The notes under the pieces are model-generated. The model ran no database searches, had not been told where the DNA came from, and saw nothing but the letters and a program-made list of their open reading frames with translations. Of a stretch of 64,000 bases of DNA, positions 38,615 through 47,739 are shown one piece after another (position 1 is the stretch's first letter; every line of letters begins with the position of its first letter). Both the position numbers and the translations under genes were made by a program. The DNA comes from Candidatus Krumholzibacteriia bacterium (GTDB taxonomy: Bacteria > Krumholzibacteriota > Krumholzibacteriia > G020349025), in the NCBI GenBank assembly GCA_035649275.1, contig DASRJW010000049.1, positions 1-64,000 on the forward strand. Direction: 5' to 3'.

Positions 38615-40456
38615 TTGACCACGCGCAGAGCAAGCGAACCGAAGACGGAACGCGAGGCGAAGCCCGAGCGGGCCGCGAAGGGCGGGAAGAAGTCGGAGCG
38701 CAAGGTCGAGACCATCCTCGATCCGAAGCTCTCGAAGATCGTCGGTGAGCTGCGGCGGCGACACAACGACCGCGGCTACGTCCTCCACGACGACATCAAC
38801 GAGTTGCTGGAAGACGACTTCGACCTGGAGAACCTCGATTCCATCTACACCGAGCTGACGCGGCTTTCGATCAACTTCTACGATACCGAAGAAGTCGCGC
38901 GCGAGAAGATGAAGCTCCAGGACCGGCGCAAGGAGCGCCAGAAGAAGGAACAGCAGGTCCGGGCGACGATCCGCTACGACGACCCCATCCGCATGTACCT
39001 GCGCGAGATGGGCCGCGTCCCCCTCCTCGACCGGCAGGGGGAAATCGACATCGCCAAGCGCATCGAGAGCGGCCAGCACCAGGTGCTGGAAACGGTGTTC
39101 TCCACCGCGGCGTCGCTCCGCAAGCTGCGGGAGCTGGTGAAGTCCCTGGAGAACCAGGAGCTGCGCCTCGACGAGTTCTTGCAGCTGGAGATCCGCAACG
39201 CCACCACGCCCGGCTCCATCCGCAAGGAGGTCACGCGCCTCAACCGCCAGGCCAAGAGCATCGAGACGCTGCGCGGCGAGATCGGCGAGCTCCGCGCCAA
39301 AGTGGGAACGCGGGAGTACGAGGAAAAGAAGAAGCTGGTGGACAAGCAGGTCGTGCTCCGCGTCGACAAGTTGAAGAAGGAGATCCACGGCCTCAAGCTG
39401 CACCCCAACCAGGTGGATGCGCTGGTGCAGAACCTGCGGGACATCCAGCGGACCTACGAGGCGGTGGAGCGCGACGTCCGCCTCCTGGAGGGCGAATACG
39501 GTCTCGGGGTGGAGCAGATGCAGGAAGCCCTGAACGAGATGCGCCGGCGCAACACCCGCTCCTACAAGTTCCAGAACCGCATGTACGGCAAGGAAGTGTT
39601 GCAAGGCTACCGCAAGCGGGTGCTCGAGTGCCGCAAGGGCCTGGAGGTCCTGGAGGCGGCGCAGGAAGTCACGGCGCCGCGCCTGCGCGAGCTGCTCCGG
39701 GACATCGAGATCGGCACGGCGCGGGTGCAGCAGGCCAAGAAGGAGATGATCGAGGCCAACGTACGTCTGGTCATCTCCATCGCCAAGCGCTACACCAACC
39801 GCGGTCTCGAATTCCTGGACCTGATCCAGGAAGGCAACTCCGGCCTCATGCGGGCGGTGGACAAGTTCGACTACCGCAAGGGCTACAAGTTCTCCACCTA
39901 CGCCACCTGGTGGATCCGCCAGGCCATCACCCGTGCCATCGCCGATCAGGCGCGCACCATCCGCGTCCCGGTGCACATGATCGAGGCGATCAACAAGGTG
40001 TCCCGGGCCTCGCGGGCGCTGGTGCAGGAGTACGGCAGAGAACCTACCGCCGAAGAGGTGGCGCGCAAGCTGCAAATGCCCGTGGACAAAGTGAAGGCAG
40101 TGATGAAGGCGAGCCTGGAGCCCATCTCCCTCGACCGTCCCATCGGCGAGGACGAGGACTCCAACCTGGGCGACTTCATCGAGGACACCTCGGCGGATTC
40201 ACCGGCCCAATCGGCGGCGCACGCCATGCTCTCCGACCAGATGTCGAAGGTGCTGTCGACGCTGACCCGGCGCGAGGAGAAAGTGATCCGCCTGCGCTTC
40301 GGTCTCGGGGACGGCACGCCGCGCACTCTGGAAGAGGTGGGTTCGATCTTCCAGGTCACCCGCGAGCGCGTGCGGCAGATCGAAGCGAAGGCGCTGCGCA
40401 AGCTCATGCACCCGAGCCGGGCCCGCAAGCTCAAGGGCTACACCGACGTGGTGTGA
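38615..40456 (+). CDS. rpoD: RNA polymerase sigma factor RpoD (sigma-70)
   Basis: 613 residues, TTG start at 38615 after AGGGAGAG. The vegetative sigma factor. Region 1.2 has [21 protein letters not shown], a long non-conserved region with coiled-coil character spans about 130-370, region 2 has [20 protein letters not shown] and [19 protein letters not shown], region 4 has [18 protein letters not shown] and [21 protein letters not shown] replaces the commoner GNI in region 2. Recognition region identical to classical RpoD agrees with the TTGACA/TATAAT-like promoters found here. Confidence 0.98.
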   Translation: MTTRRASEPKTEREAKPERAAKGGKKSERKVETILDPKLSKIVGELRRRHNDRGYVLHDDINELLEDDFDLENLDSIYTELTRLSINFYDTEEVAREKMKLQDRRKERQKKEQQVRATIRYDDPIRMYLREMGRVPLLDRQGEIDIAKRIESGQHQVLETVFSTAASLRKLRELVKSLENQELRLDEFLQLEIRNATTPGSIRKEVTRLNRQAKSIETLRGEIGELRAKVGTREYEEKKKLVDKQVVLRVDKLKKEIHGLKLHPNQVDALVQNLRDIQRTYEAVERDVRLLEGEYGLGVEQMQEALNEMRRRNTRSYKFQNRMYGKEVLQGYRKRVLECRKGLEVLEAAQEVTAPRLRELLRDIEIGTARVQQAKKEMIEANVRLVISIAKRYTNRGLEFLDLIQEGNSGLMRAVDKFDYRKGYKFSTYATWWIRQAITRAIADQARTIRVPVHMIEAINKVSRASRALVQEYGREPTAEEVARKLQMPVDKVKAVMKASLEPISLDRPIGEDEDSNLGDFIEDTSADSPAQSAAHAMLSDQMSKVLSTLTRREEKVIRLRFGLGDGTPRTLEEVGSIFQVTRERVRQIEAKALRKLMHPSRARKLKGYTDVV

Positions 40457-40512
40457 TGGGCTGGCCCCTCGCGCGCGGCCTGTGCTAGGCTGCGGCGGCG
40501 CCTGACGGTGGC

Positions 40513-40588
40513 GGGCCCATAGCACAACGGGTAGTGCAACCCGCTCATAACGGGCAGGTTCCAGGTTCGAGTCCTGGTGGGCCCACCA
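40513..40588 (+). tRNA. tRNA with CAT anticodon (Ile2 or elongator Met)
   Basis: Complete 76-nt cloverleaf with CCA. Acceptor GGGCCCA/TGGGCCC, D arm GCAC/GTGC, anticodon loop CTCATAA. It is not the initiator, which would have an unpaired position 1 and a GGG/CCC anticodon stem. C4 and C5 in the acceptor match the determinants used by TilS on tRNA-Ile2, so lysidine modification to read AUA is plausible; elongator tRNA-Met cannot be excluded. The 27-43 pair is an A-C mismatch. A weak -10-like TAGGCT lies at 40486-40491. Confidence 0.85.
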
Positions 40589-40612
40589 GGACGACTGGGG
40601 CGCGGATTCCGC

Positions 40613-40689
40613 GGGCGAATAGCTCAGCTGGACAGAGCGCTCGCCTCACACGCGAGAGGTCACAGGTTCAAATCCTGTTTCGCCCACCA
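40613..40689 (+). tRNA. tRNA-Val (anticodon CAC)
   Basis: Complete 77-nt cloverleaf with CCA. Acceptor GGGCGAA/TTCGCCC, anticodon stem CTCGC/GCGAG, loop CTCACAC gives CAC. It lies 24 bp after the CAT tRNA and is followed by a terminator. Confidence 0.96.
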
Positions 40690-40695
40690 GCTCAG

Positions 40696-40721
40696 GGCCC
40701 GATTCTCCGGATCGGGCCTTT
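40696..40721 (+). terminator. Rho-independent terminator of the tRNA unit
   Basis: GGCCCGAT (40696-40703) pairs with ATCGGGCC (40711-40718), 7-nt loop, then TTT. The T run is short. It separates the tRNAs from the zinc-ribbon gene. Confidence 0.75.
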
Positions 40722-40746
40722 CCTCTGACGGTCTTGAGGAGGGGCA

Positions 40747-41472
40747 GTGAGCGCGCCGAACGTGCTCGTCGAGCTGGCCCGCGAGGACGCCAAGCTGTAC
40801 CAGCTGCGGCAGCAGATCGCTTCCTTGCCGCGGCGCCTGCAAGAACTGGAAGAGAAGCGCACCGGCCTGGAGCGGCAGCTGCAGGAGACCGAGGCCGTCT
40901 TCCGGCGCACGGAAGGCGAGCGGCGCAAGCTGGAGATGGAGCTGCAGGAGCTGCGGCAGAAGCGGGCCCGCAGCGAATCCCGCCAATCCGCGCTCACCAG
41001 CACCGAAGCGTACCAGGCCTTGGTGCGGGAGATGCAGCAGCAGGACAGCCGCATCGACGCCCTCGAATCCTCCTTGCTCGAAGCCATGGACCGGAGCACC
41101 CAGGCAGCGGCGCGGCGGGAGGCGGAGAAAGCGCGACTGGAAGCGGAGACGCTGCGGCTGGACGGCGTGCGGCGGCAGCTCGAGAGCGACTTGGCTTCGG
41201 CGCAGGCGGGGGTCGCAGCGCAGCAGCGTTTGCGTGACGGTTTGATCGGCGCTTTGGAGCCGAAGACACGCGCTCTCTACGAGCGCGTTCTGCGCGCCAA
41301 GGGGGACGCGGCCATCGCTCTGGTCGGCGAGCGCAAGTGCGGCATCTGCGCCGCCTTGCAACCGCCGCAGCTGTTGCAGGAGCTGCGCGGCGGTAGCGCC
41401 GCGAATCTCCGCACCTGCCAGAGCTGCGGGCGCATCCTCGTCTGGGATCCCGGCGTGCAGTCGCCCTCATGA
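40747..41472 (+). CDS. C4-type zinc-ribbon coiled-coil protein
   Basis: 241 residues, GTG start behind AGGAGGGG at 40737-40744. Long coiled coil (about residues 15-165, Glu/Arg/Gln/Leu-rich) followed by a C-terminal zinc ribbon with CGIC and CQSCGRILVW. This is the DUF164-type family; its best studied member is a zinc-ribbon protein needed for cell-cycle or virulence functions, but the general function is unclear. Its stop overlaps the RNase HI-like start by ATGA. Confidence 0.88.
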   Translation: MSAPNVLVELAREDAKLYQLRQQIASLPRRLQELEEKRTGLERQLQETEAVFRRTEGERRKLEMELQELRQKRARSESRQSALTSTEAYQALVREMQQQDSRIDALESSLLEAMDRSTQAAARREAEKARLEAETLRLDGVRRQLESDLASAQAGVAAQQRLRDGLIGALEPKTRALYERVLRAKGDAAIALVGERKCGICAALQPPQLLQELRGGSAANLRTCQSCGRILVWDPGVQSPS

Positions 41473-41942
41473 GGCCCGCGGACAGCCAGCCCTCCCACCT
41501 CGGGCTCGACGAGTTCGTCCTCCAGTGCGACGGCGCTTCCCGCGGCAACCCCGGCCGCGCCGCCATCGGTTTCGTCCTCCTCGATGCGCAGGGCGAGGAG
41601 ATCCTGGCGCATGGCGAGGTTCTGGGCGAAGGCATCACCAACAATGTGGCGGAGTACACCGCGCTGCTGCGCGGCCTCGAGGCCGCGGCGGCCCGCGGCG
41701 TGCGGCGCTTGCGCGCGCGACTGGACAGCGAGCTCGTGGTGCGTCAGGTGCGCGGCGAGTATCGTGTCCGCCATGCGGGACTGCAGGCGTTGCACCTCCT
41801 GGTGCGCGCGCGGCTTTCCGACTTCGCCAGCTTCCACATCGAGCACGTCCCGCGCGCGGCGAACCGCCGGGCCGACGCCCTTGCCAATGCAGCGCTGGAC
41901 GCCCTAGACTCGCCCCGCAGACAGGAGAAACCGGCGACGTAG
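41469..41942 (+). CDS. Ribonuclease HI-like protein
   Basis: 157 residues, coupled to the preceding gene by ATGA. The RNase H fold's catalytic residues are all visible: Asp21 in LQCDGASRGNPG, Glu62 in TNNVAEYTAL, Asp86 in ARLDSELVV, Asp136 in RRADALANAALD. It would cut the RNA strand of RNA/DNA hybrids. The basic handle region of Escherichia coli RNase HI is missing, so this is the short RNase HI-like type, and housekeeping activity is not certain. RNase P RNA follows. Confidence 0.88.
   Translation: MRPADSQPSHLGLDEFVLQCDGASRGNPGRAAIGFVLLDAQGEEILAHGEVLGEGITNNVAEYTALLRGLEAAAARGVRRLRARLDSELVVRQVRGEYRVRHAGLQALHLLVRARLSDFASFHIEHVPRAANRRADALANAALDALDSPRRQEKPAT
41881..41910 (+). promoter_or_regulatory. 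Probable promoter for RNase P RNA
   Basis: TTGCCA at 41881-41886 and TAGACT at 41905-41910 with an 18-bp spacer, within the end of the RNase HI-like gene and about 70 bp before the mature RNA. Confidence 0.6.
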
Positions 41943-41980
41943 GAGAAGCGGCTCCGGTCGCAGCAGGTGTCTCCGGGAAA

Positions 41981-42350
41981 CGAAGTCGCTCAGGTGGCCG
42001 CGGGCCCAGAGGGGTCCGAGGAAAGTCCGAGCTCCGCAGGGCAGGGTGCTGGGTAACGCCCAGGGGAAGCGATTCCACGGCAAGTGCCACAGAAAACAAA
42101 CCGCCTCGGTGCCCGCAAGGGCGCTGCGGTAAGGGTGAAACGGTGAGGTAAGAGCTCACCAGCATCTCCGGTGACGGAGATGGCTCGGTAAACCCCACCC
42201 GGAGCAAGACCAAATAGGAGGGGACGAGGTGGCCCGCCTCGCTCGACCCTCGGGTCGGTCGCTCGAGGGCCGCGGTAACGCGGCTCCCAGATAAATGGTC
42301 ACCACCCGCGCTCACGCGCGGGAACAGAACTCGGCTTACGAGCGACTTCG
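41981..42350 (+). ncRNA. rnpB: RNase P RNA, class A (rnpB)
   Basis: Catalytic RNA that matures tRNA 5' ends. Hallmarks of the bacterial class A type occur in order: GAGGAAAGTCCGAGCTCC (42018-42035), GGCAGGGTGCTGGGTAACGCC, GGTAAGGGTGAAACGGTG, GGTAAACCCCACCCGGAGCA, AAGACCAAATAGG, and ACAGAACTCGGCTTAC near the 3' end. The P1 helix closes the molecule: CGAAGTCGCTC (41981-41991) with GAGCGACTTCG (42340-42350), and pairing continues to 41971/42360 with one bulged A. No protein gene runs through it; an open frame that begins at 42295 is part of this RNA and of the recJ leader. Confidence 0.98.
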
Positions 42351-42411
42351 TTCCCGGAGCTCCCGCCCCGACCGCGGTGCTTTCGAGCTCCCGTCCAGGA
42401 GGTGGGGGTTG

Positions 42412-44184
42412 GTGCAACCACGCAGCCGGTGGATCCTGCCGCCCGCCGACGCCGCCCTCGACGCGGACGCTGCGCTTCTCGCCCGCGACTTGCAGCTGCA
42501 CCCGGTGCTCGCCCGCGTGCTCTGCCGCCGCGGCCATCGTGATCGCGCCGCTGCCACGCGCCTGCTGCAGCCGCACCTCGACGATCTCCTCGATCCGCTG
42601 CTCATGACCGACATGGACCGGGCGAGCGAGCGCTTGGCCCGGGCGCTGCAAGCGGGCGAGCACATCGTCATCAGCGGCGATTACGACACCGATGGCATCA
42701 CCGGCACGGCGCTCCTCGTCTCGGAGTTGCGCCGCCTGCAAGGACGCGTGGATTTCTTCATTCCCGATCGCGAGCGCGACGGCTACGGCATGACGCCGCG
42801 GCTGGTGCAGCGTGCCGGCGAAGTCGGCGTGCGGGTGCTGATCTCGGTGGACTGCGGCTCCTCCGAGCACGAGACCATCGCTCTCGCCCAGAGCCTGGGC
42901 ATCGACGTGATCGTGGTGGACCACCACGAGATCCCACGCCGGCCCGCCGCGGCGCTCGCGGTGCTCAATCCGAAGCGCGCCGACTGCGCCTATCCTTTCA
43001 AGGGACTCTCCGCCGTGGGCGTGGCTTACAAACTCCTGCAGGCGGTGTGCATGCGTTTGTTGGCGCAGCGAACCCCCGAGGATGGCCTCGATCTCGTGGC
43101 GCTCGGCACCATGGGCGATGTGCAACCGCTGCTGCAGGAGAATCGCGTCCTCACCAAGCTCGGACTCGATCGCCTGCGCAGCGGCCAGGTGCGCCTCGGC
43201 ATGCGCGCTCTCTTCGGCACCGCCGGGGTGCGCGAGGTGGAGGTGAAGAGCCGCCCGGTGGGTTTCCGCCTGGTGCCGCGGCTCAACGCCGCCGGCCGCG
43301 TGGCGCGGGGCAAGCTGGCGGTGGACCTTCTGCTCGCCACCGAGGAGGAGACGGCGCGCCGGCTGGCGCTGGAGCTCGAGACACAGAACGAGCGGCGGCG
43401 GCGGCTCACCGAGCAGGTGGAGGCGGAAGCGCGCGAGCAGGCGGCGGCGCTGTGGCAGCGCGCGCCTCGCCCGGCCCTAGTGCTCCTCTCGCAGACCTGG
43501 CACCCTGGTGTGGTGGGCATCGCTGCGGCGCGGCTCGCCGAGGAGTACGGCGTCCCGGCGGTGCTGATCGGCGTGCAGAATGGGGTGGGAAAGGGCTCCA
43601 TCCGCACCAGCGGCGGGGTCAACGTCCGTGCCGCCCTGGACGCGGCGGCCGCCGAGCTCGTCCGTTTCGGGGGCCACAAGGAGGCCTGCGGCCTCACCCT
43701 GGAGCCAGGGCGCTTCGAGGCCTTCCGCGGCCTCTTCGAGGACGCCGTGGCCCAGCAGCAGGGAGAGGCCCAGGGCCGGGTCTTGGCCGTGGACGCGGAA
43801 ATTGCCCCGGCCGACGTGGCGGTGGAGCTCGCCGACGCGCTCGAGCTCCTGGAGCCTTTCGGTCCGGGCAATCCTGAGCCATTCTTGCTGGTACGGGATG
43901 TGCGCGTCCGCGAGCGCACTCGGCTCGTGGGAGGCAGCCACCTGAAGCTCGACCTGGAGCTGGCGGACGGCAGCCCCCTGGACGGCATCGCCTTCCGCTG
44001 GGGCCGGGAGATCAGCCCGGCGGAGGTGGTGGGCCGCCACCTGGACGTGGTCGGGCAGCTGCGGCGCCAGGATCCCCGCTGGGGGCAGGCCTGCCAGCTG
44101 GTGGTGGCGGACCTGCGGGAAGCGGAAGCGAGCAATATCGCGGTAGCAGGCGCCGGGGAACCGGCGCGGAACGAGTCGTCATGA
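42412..44184 (+). CDS. recJ: Single-stranded-DNA-specific exonuclease RecJ
   Basis: 590 residues from GTG at 42412; AGGAGG lies at 42397-42402 and a TTG one codon earlier is equally possible. A start further upstream would fall inside rnpB. RecJ is a 5'-3' ssDNA exonuclease in recombination and repair. DHH-family motifs: DYDTDG at residues 90-95, DHH at 170-172, GGHKEACGLTLE in DHHA1. The C-terminal part is the OB-like domain. Its stop overlaps the rel ATG. Confidence 0.96.
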   Translation: MQPRSRWILPPADAALDADAALLARDLQLHPVLARVLCRRGHRDRAAATRLLQPHLDDLLDPLLMTDMDRASERLARALQAGEHIVISGDYDTDGITGTALLVSELRRLQGRVDFFIPDRERDGYGMTPRLVQRAGEVGVRVLISVDCGSSEHETIALAQSLGIDVIVVDHHEIPRRPAAALAVLNPKRADCAYPFKGLSAVGVAYKLLQAVCMRLLAQRTPEDGLDLVALGTMGDVQPLLQENRVLTKLGLDRLRSGQVRLGMRALFGTAGVREVEVKSRPVGFRLVPRLNAAGRVARGKLAVDLLLATEEETARRLALELETQNERRRRLTEQVEAEAREQAAALWQRAPRPALVLLSQTWHPGVVGIAAARLAEEYGVPAVLIGVQNGVGKGSIRTSGGVNVRAALDAAAAELVRFGGHKEACGLTLEPGRFEAFRGLFEDAVAQQQGEAQGRVLAVDAEIAPADVAVELADALELLEPFGPGNPEPFLLVRDVRVRERTRLVGGSHLKLDLELADGSPLDGIAFRWGREISPAEVVGRHLDVVGQLRRQDPRWGQACQLVVADLREAEASNIAVAGAGEPARNESS

Positions 44185-46358
44185 GTACCGATGGGGCGCA
44201 AGAGCTCAACACACTGACGCAGGCGCAGGCCGATCTCGAAGCCCTCCGCGCCCTGCTCGCGCCCTACATGCCCGAGACCGACCGGGCCTTCGTGGACAAG
44301 GCCTACGACTTCGCCCGCCGCGCCCACGAAGGGCAGCGGCGGCATTCGGGCCAACCTTATTTCTCCCATGTCGTCGAGGTGGCGAAGACGCTGGCGAAGA
44401 TGCGCCTCGATCGCGAGGCGGTCGCCGCCGGGCTGCTGCACGACGTCGTCGAAGACACCAAGATCACCCCGGCGCAGCTCGAGGAAACCTTCGGCGCCGG
44501 CGTGGCCCGCCTGGTGGAAGGGGTCACCAAGATCGGCCGCGTCCACTTCGAGAGCGCCGAGCAGGCGCAGGCCGAAAACTTCCGCAAGATGCTCCTCTCC
44601 ATGATCCAGGACGTCCGCATCATGTTGGTGAAGCTCGCGGACCGGCTGCACAACATGCGGACCCTCGAATTCCTCCCCGAGCCCAAGCGCAAGAGCATCG
44701 CCCAGGAAACGCTGGACATCTATGCACCCCTCGCCCACCGCATGGGCATCGGCTTCCTCAAGTGGCAGCTCGAGGATCTCGCCTTCAAGCACCTGGAGCC
44801 GGAGGCCTATCGGGACATCGAGCGCGAGATCGGCTTGAAGCGCCAGGAGCGCGAGGGCTACCTGGAGCACATGAGCCGGCCGATCCGGGAGAAGCTGGCG
44901 GAGGCGGGGATCCAGGCGGACGTGAGCGGGCGGGCCAAGCACTTCTACTCGATCCACAAGAAGATGCGCGGGCGCCACAAGGCCATGGACGAGCTCTACG
45001 ACCTGCTGGCACTCCGGATCGTCGTCCCCAGCCTGCGCGACTGCTACAGCACCCTCGGCATCCTGCACACGCTGTACACGCCCATCCACGACCGCTTCAA
45101 GGACTACATCGCCACCCCGAAGAGCAACATGTACCGCTCGCTGCATACCACGGTGATGGGGCACGGAGGCCACTACATCGAGATCCAGGTACGCACCGGG
45201 GAGATGCACCGCACCAACGAGTACGGCATCGCGGCGCACTGGAAGTACAAAGAGGAAGGCAAGACCGACGACGAGCTCGACGCGCACCTGCAGTGGCTGC
45301 GGCAGATGCTGGAGGAGAAGCAGGAGCTGCGCGACCCGCGGGAGTTCCTCGAGGCCTTGAAGATCGATCTCTTCCAGCACGAGGTCTTCGTCTTCACCCC
45401 GCGGGGGGATCTGAAGCAGCTGCCGAGCGGCTCCACCCCCATCGACTTCGCCTTCGCCGTCCACACCCAGGTGGGCACGCACGCCGTCGGCGCCCGGGTC
45501 AACGGGCGCATGGTGCCGCTGCACACCGAGCTGCACAGCGGCGACACGGTGGACATCCAGACCGCACCCACCGGGCACCCGAGCCTGAACTGGCTGCAGA
45601 TCGCCCGCACGCCGCGGGCACGCTCCAAGATCCGCCACTGGCTGAACGTGCAGCGTTACGCCGAGAGTGTCGCTCTCGGCCGGGAGATGCTGGAGCGCGA
45701 GGTCAAGAGCGGGAAGATCAAGGTCGACCTCGAAGGGGGTCTCACCGACCTGGCCCAGGCAATGGGCTTCGAGGACTCCGAGAAGCTGCTCGCCGCCATC
45801 GGGCAGGGGACCCAGTCGCTCAAAGCGGTGCTCAACCGCATGGCGCCGCCGGAGAACAAGCGGCGGCTGTCACGGCTCCTGCCCACCGAGCGGGTGCAGC
45901 GCCTGGTGCGCGGTTCCACCGAGGGCATCAAGGTGCAGGGGGTCGGCAACCTCATGGTGCGCTTCGCCCACTGCTGCGGCCCGGTGCCCGGCGACCGCAT
46001 CCGCGGCGTCGTCACCCGTGGGCGCGGCATCTCGGTGCACCGCGACGATTGCGTCAACCTGGACAGCGTGGAAGCCGACCGCCGCATCGACGTCTCCTGG
46101 GACGTGGGGGAAAAGCAGTCCTTCCTGGCCCGCGTCTTTGTCACCGGCGACGACCGCAAGAACCTGCTGGCCGACATCAGCAAGAAGATCTCCGCCACGG
46201 GCACCAACATCCAGAGCGGCGACTTCGCCTCCGTCGATGGGCTGGTGCGGGTCTCCTTCATCATCGAAGTGCACAATCTGCGGCAGCTGAACGAGGTCTT
46301 GCACACCGTGCGCACGGTGCAGAACGTGCGGCGCGTCACCCGCGGCGAGGACCTCTGA
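44181..46358 (+). CDS. rel: Bifunctional (p)ppGpp synthetase/hydrolase Rel/SpoT
   Basis: 725 residues. Makes and destroys the stringent alarmone. The HD hydrolase has HDVVEDT (His87, Asp88), the synthetase part has RFKDYIATPKSNMYRSLHTT; RFKD marks the bifunctional/SpoT-type rather than mono-functional RelA. TGS (EVFVFTPRGDLKQLPSGSTP), a conserved Cys-containing region (VRFAHCCGPVPGD) and a C-terminal ACT domain follow. Coupled to recJ by ATGA and followed by dtd two bases later. Confidence 0.97.
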   Translation: MSTDGAQELNTLTQAQADLEALRALLAPYMPETDRAFVDKAYDFARRAHEGQRRHSGQPYFSHVVEVAKTLAKMRLDREAVAAGLLHDVVEDTKITPAQLEETFGAGVARLVEGVTKIGRVHFESAEQAQAENFRKMLLSMIQDVRIMLVKLADRLHNMRTLEFLPEPKRKSIAQETLDIYAPLAHRMGIGFLKWQLEDLAFKHLEPEAYRDIEREIGLKRQEREGYLEHMSRPIREKLAEAGIQADVSGRAKHFYSIHKKMRGRHKAMDELYDLLALRIVVPSLRDCYSTLGILHTLYTPIHDRFKDYIATPKSNMYRSLHTTVMGHGGHYIEIQVRTGEMHRTNEYGIAAHWKYKEEGKTDDELDAHLQWLRQMLEEKQELRDPREFLEALKIDLFQHEVFVFTPRGDLKQLPSGSTPIDFAFAVHTQVGTHAVGARVNGRMVPLHTELHSGDTVDIQTAPTGHPSLNWLQIARTPRARSKIRHWLNVQRYAESVALGREMLEREVKSGKIKVDLEGGLTDLAQAMGFEDSEKLLAAIGQGTQSLKAVLNRMAPPENKRRLSRLLPTERVQRLVRGSTEGIKVQGVGNLMVRFAHCCGPVPGDRIRGVVTRGRGISVHRDDCVNLDSVEADRRIDVSWDVGEKQSFLARVFVTGDDRKNLLADISKKISATGTNIQSGDFASVDGLVRVSFIIEVHNLRQLNEVLHTVRTVQNVRRVTRGEDL

Positions 46359-46359
46359 G

Positions 46360-46911
46360 GTGCGCGTCGTCGTCCAGCGCGTGGCGCGGGCGGCGGTGCG
46401 CCGCTTGGCGCCGGAGCCCGCACCCCGGCAAGGCGAGGCCGCGTCGCCTCTCCCGCTTGCAGCAGCGCTCCCCGATCCTGCCGCGACCGTGCCCGCGGCA
46501 GAGGAACGGCGCATCGGTCCGGGTCTCGTGCTGCTTGCCGGTTTTCGCGCCGAGGACGACGAGGCGACGCTGCGCTGGATGGCGGAGAAGTGCCTCACGC
46601 TCCGCGTCTTCCCCGATGCGCAAGGCGCTCTCAACAAGAGCGTGAGCGATTGCGATGGCGCGCTGCTCGTGGTACCCAACTTCACCCTCTACGGCGACGC
46701 CCGCAAGGGCCGCCGCCCGAGCTTCACCCAGGCGGCGCCACCGGAAGTGGCGTCGCGTCTCTTCGACACTTTCGTCCACTTGTTGCGCGCCGGCCCCGTT
46801 CCTGTCGAAGCCGGCTGGTTCCAGGAACACATGCACGTGGAGCTGGTGAACGACGGCCCGGTGACCTTGCTCCTCGAGCGCGAGACCGGAGCCCCTCTCC
46901 CGCACGCTTGA
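46360..46911 (+). CDS. dtd: D-aminoacyl-tRNA deacylase (Dtd) with N-terminal insert
   Basis: 183 residues, GTG start at 46360. Removes D-amino acids wrongly attached to tRNA. Begins MRVVVQRVARAAV as usual and has FTLYGDARKGRRPSF and NDGPVTLLLE, which include the motifs of the family. Between about residues 15 and 50 there is an Ala/Pro-rich insert (EPAPRQGEAASPLPL...) that typical ~145-residue homologues lack. The usual SQFTLYGD is here PNFTLYGD, so the conserved Ser-Gln is changed to Pro-Asn; activity is likely but not certain. Follows rel by one base. Confidence 0.9.
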   Translation: MRVVVQRVARAAVRRLAPEPAPRQGEAASPLPLAAALPDPAATVPAAEERRIGPGLVLLAGFRAEDDEATLRWMAEKCLTLRVFPDAQGALNKSVSDCDGALLVVPNFTLYGDARKGRRPSFTQAAPPEVASRLFDTFVHLLRAGPVPVEAGWFQEHMHVELVNDGPVTLLLERETGAPLPHA

Positions 46912-46947
46912 CGGCGATGTTCGACACGGTGAACTGCTCTCGTCATG

Positions 46948-46975
46948 TTGCGCGTCGCGTGCAGCCACGTATATT
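46948..46975 (+). promoter_or_regulatory. Possible promoter for the exported protein gene
   Basis: TTGCGC at 46948-46953 and TATATT at 46970-46975 with a 16-bp spacer. The -10 is strong, the -35 poor. The gap between dtd and the next gene holds no other feature. Confidence 0.55.
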
Positions 46976-47045
46976 GGTAGTACCCACCCTTGAATTCGCT
47001 CGCCACGTCACCGTGCCGGTGTTGGGTATCCAAGGAGGTTCCGCC

Positions 47046-47714
47046 ATGGAACCGAGGAAGTCATTTCTTGTCGCTCTCGCCATCACAGGGTTGCTCGCGA
47101 CGGGGCCGCGAGCGGAATCGCAGGCAGTGGGCGAGCAAGCGACGCAGGCGGCCGCGACGGTGGCGATCACCACGCCTACCGAGCTGATCGACACCTGCGC
47201 CCAGGCCTATCGCACGATGGATCTCGAGCTCTACGCCCAGCTCTTCGCCAACGTGCCGGAGCACGGCGTGGGCTTTCGCTTTGTTCTGTATGAGCCGGAC
47301 GCTGGCGAGACGGAATGGGGCTACGACGAAGAGATGCGCATCCATCGCCGCATGTTCCATCCCGAGACCCTGGGCTGCGACGCAGAGCCGGTGGCTGCAG
47401 AGCTTTGGCTTCGAGCGATCGACATCGAGCTCACACCGCTCGCAGCTTTCACCGAGCGTTTCGACCTGTACCGATCCGAGCAGAATCCGCTGCGGCCCCT
47501 CGATCGCAAGCAGTGGCGCGCGTCGGAGGCCGTTTATGCCACCGACGTCACCTGGCACACGCAGGTGGGGACGACGATGCGCATCGTCGGTCAGGCGCGC
47601 TTCACCGTGATCGAAGATCTACAGAAGGGAAGCGGTGACGGAGACCGGTTCCTGATCTACATCTGGGAGGACCTCGGTCCTGGCGGAACCAGCGTTGCCC
47701 GGGCCAAGTCGTGA
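47046..47714 (+). CDS. Exported protein of unknown function
   Basis: 222 residues, ATG at 47046 with AGGAGG at 47032-47037. Signal peptide SFLVALAITGLLATGPRAES at the N-terminus. The mature part contains ELIDTCAQAYRTMDLELYAQLF and later WHTQVGTTMRIVGQARFTVIED, a pattern compatible with an NTF2/SnoaL-like fold, but I cannot confirm this from sequence alone. No catalytic motif is seen. It is the last + strand gene before a convergent - strand gene 26 bp away. Confidence 0.7.
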   Translation: MEPRKSFLVALAITGLLATGPRAESQAVGEQATQAAATVAITTPTELIDTCAQAYRTMDLELYAQLFANVPEHGVGFRFVLYEPDAGETEWGYDEEMRIHRRMFHPETLGCDAEPVAAELWLRAIDIELTPLAAFTERFDLYRSEQNPLRPLDRKQWRASEAVYATDVTWHTQVGTTMRIVGQARFTVIEDLQKGSGDGDRFLIYIWEDLGPGGTSVARAKS

Positions 47715-47739
47715 GCAGGCCGTGTCTCGCATCGCGCCG

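Noticed and set aside
42295-42411. recJ starting at ATG 42295
   Set aside because: That ATG lies within RNase P RNA; the AGGAGG at 42397 supports GTG 42412.
43026-45638. 870-codon open frame on the - strand
   Set aside because: Antisense of recJ and rel, whose + strand products are certain.
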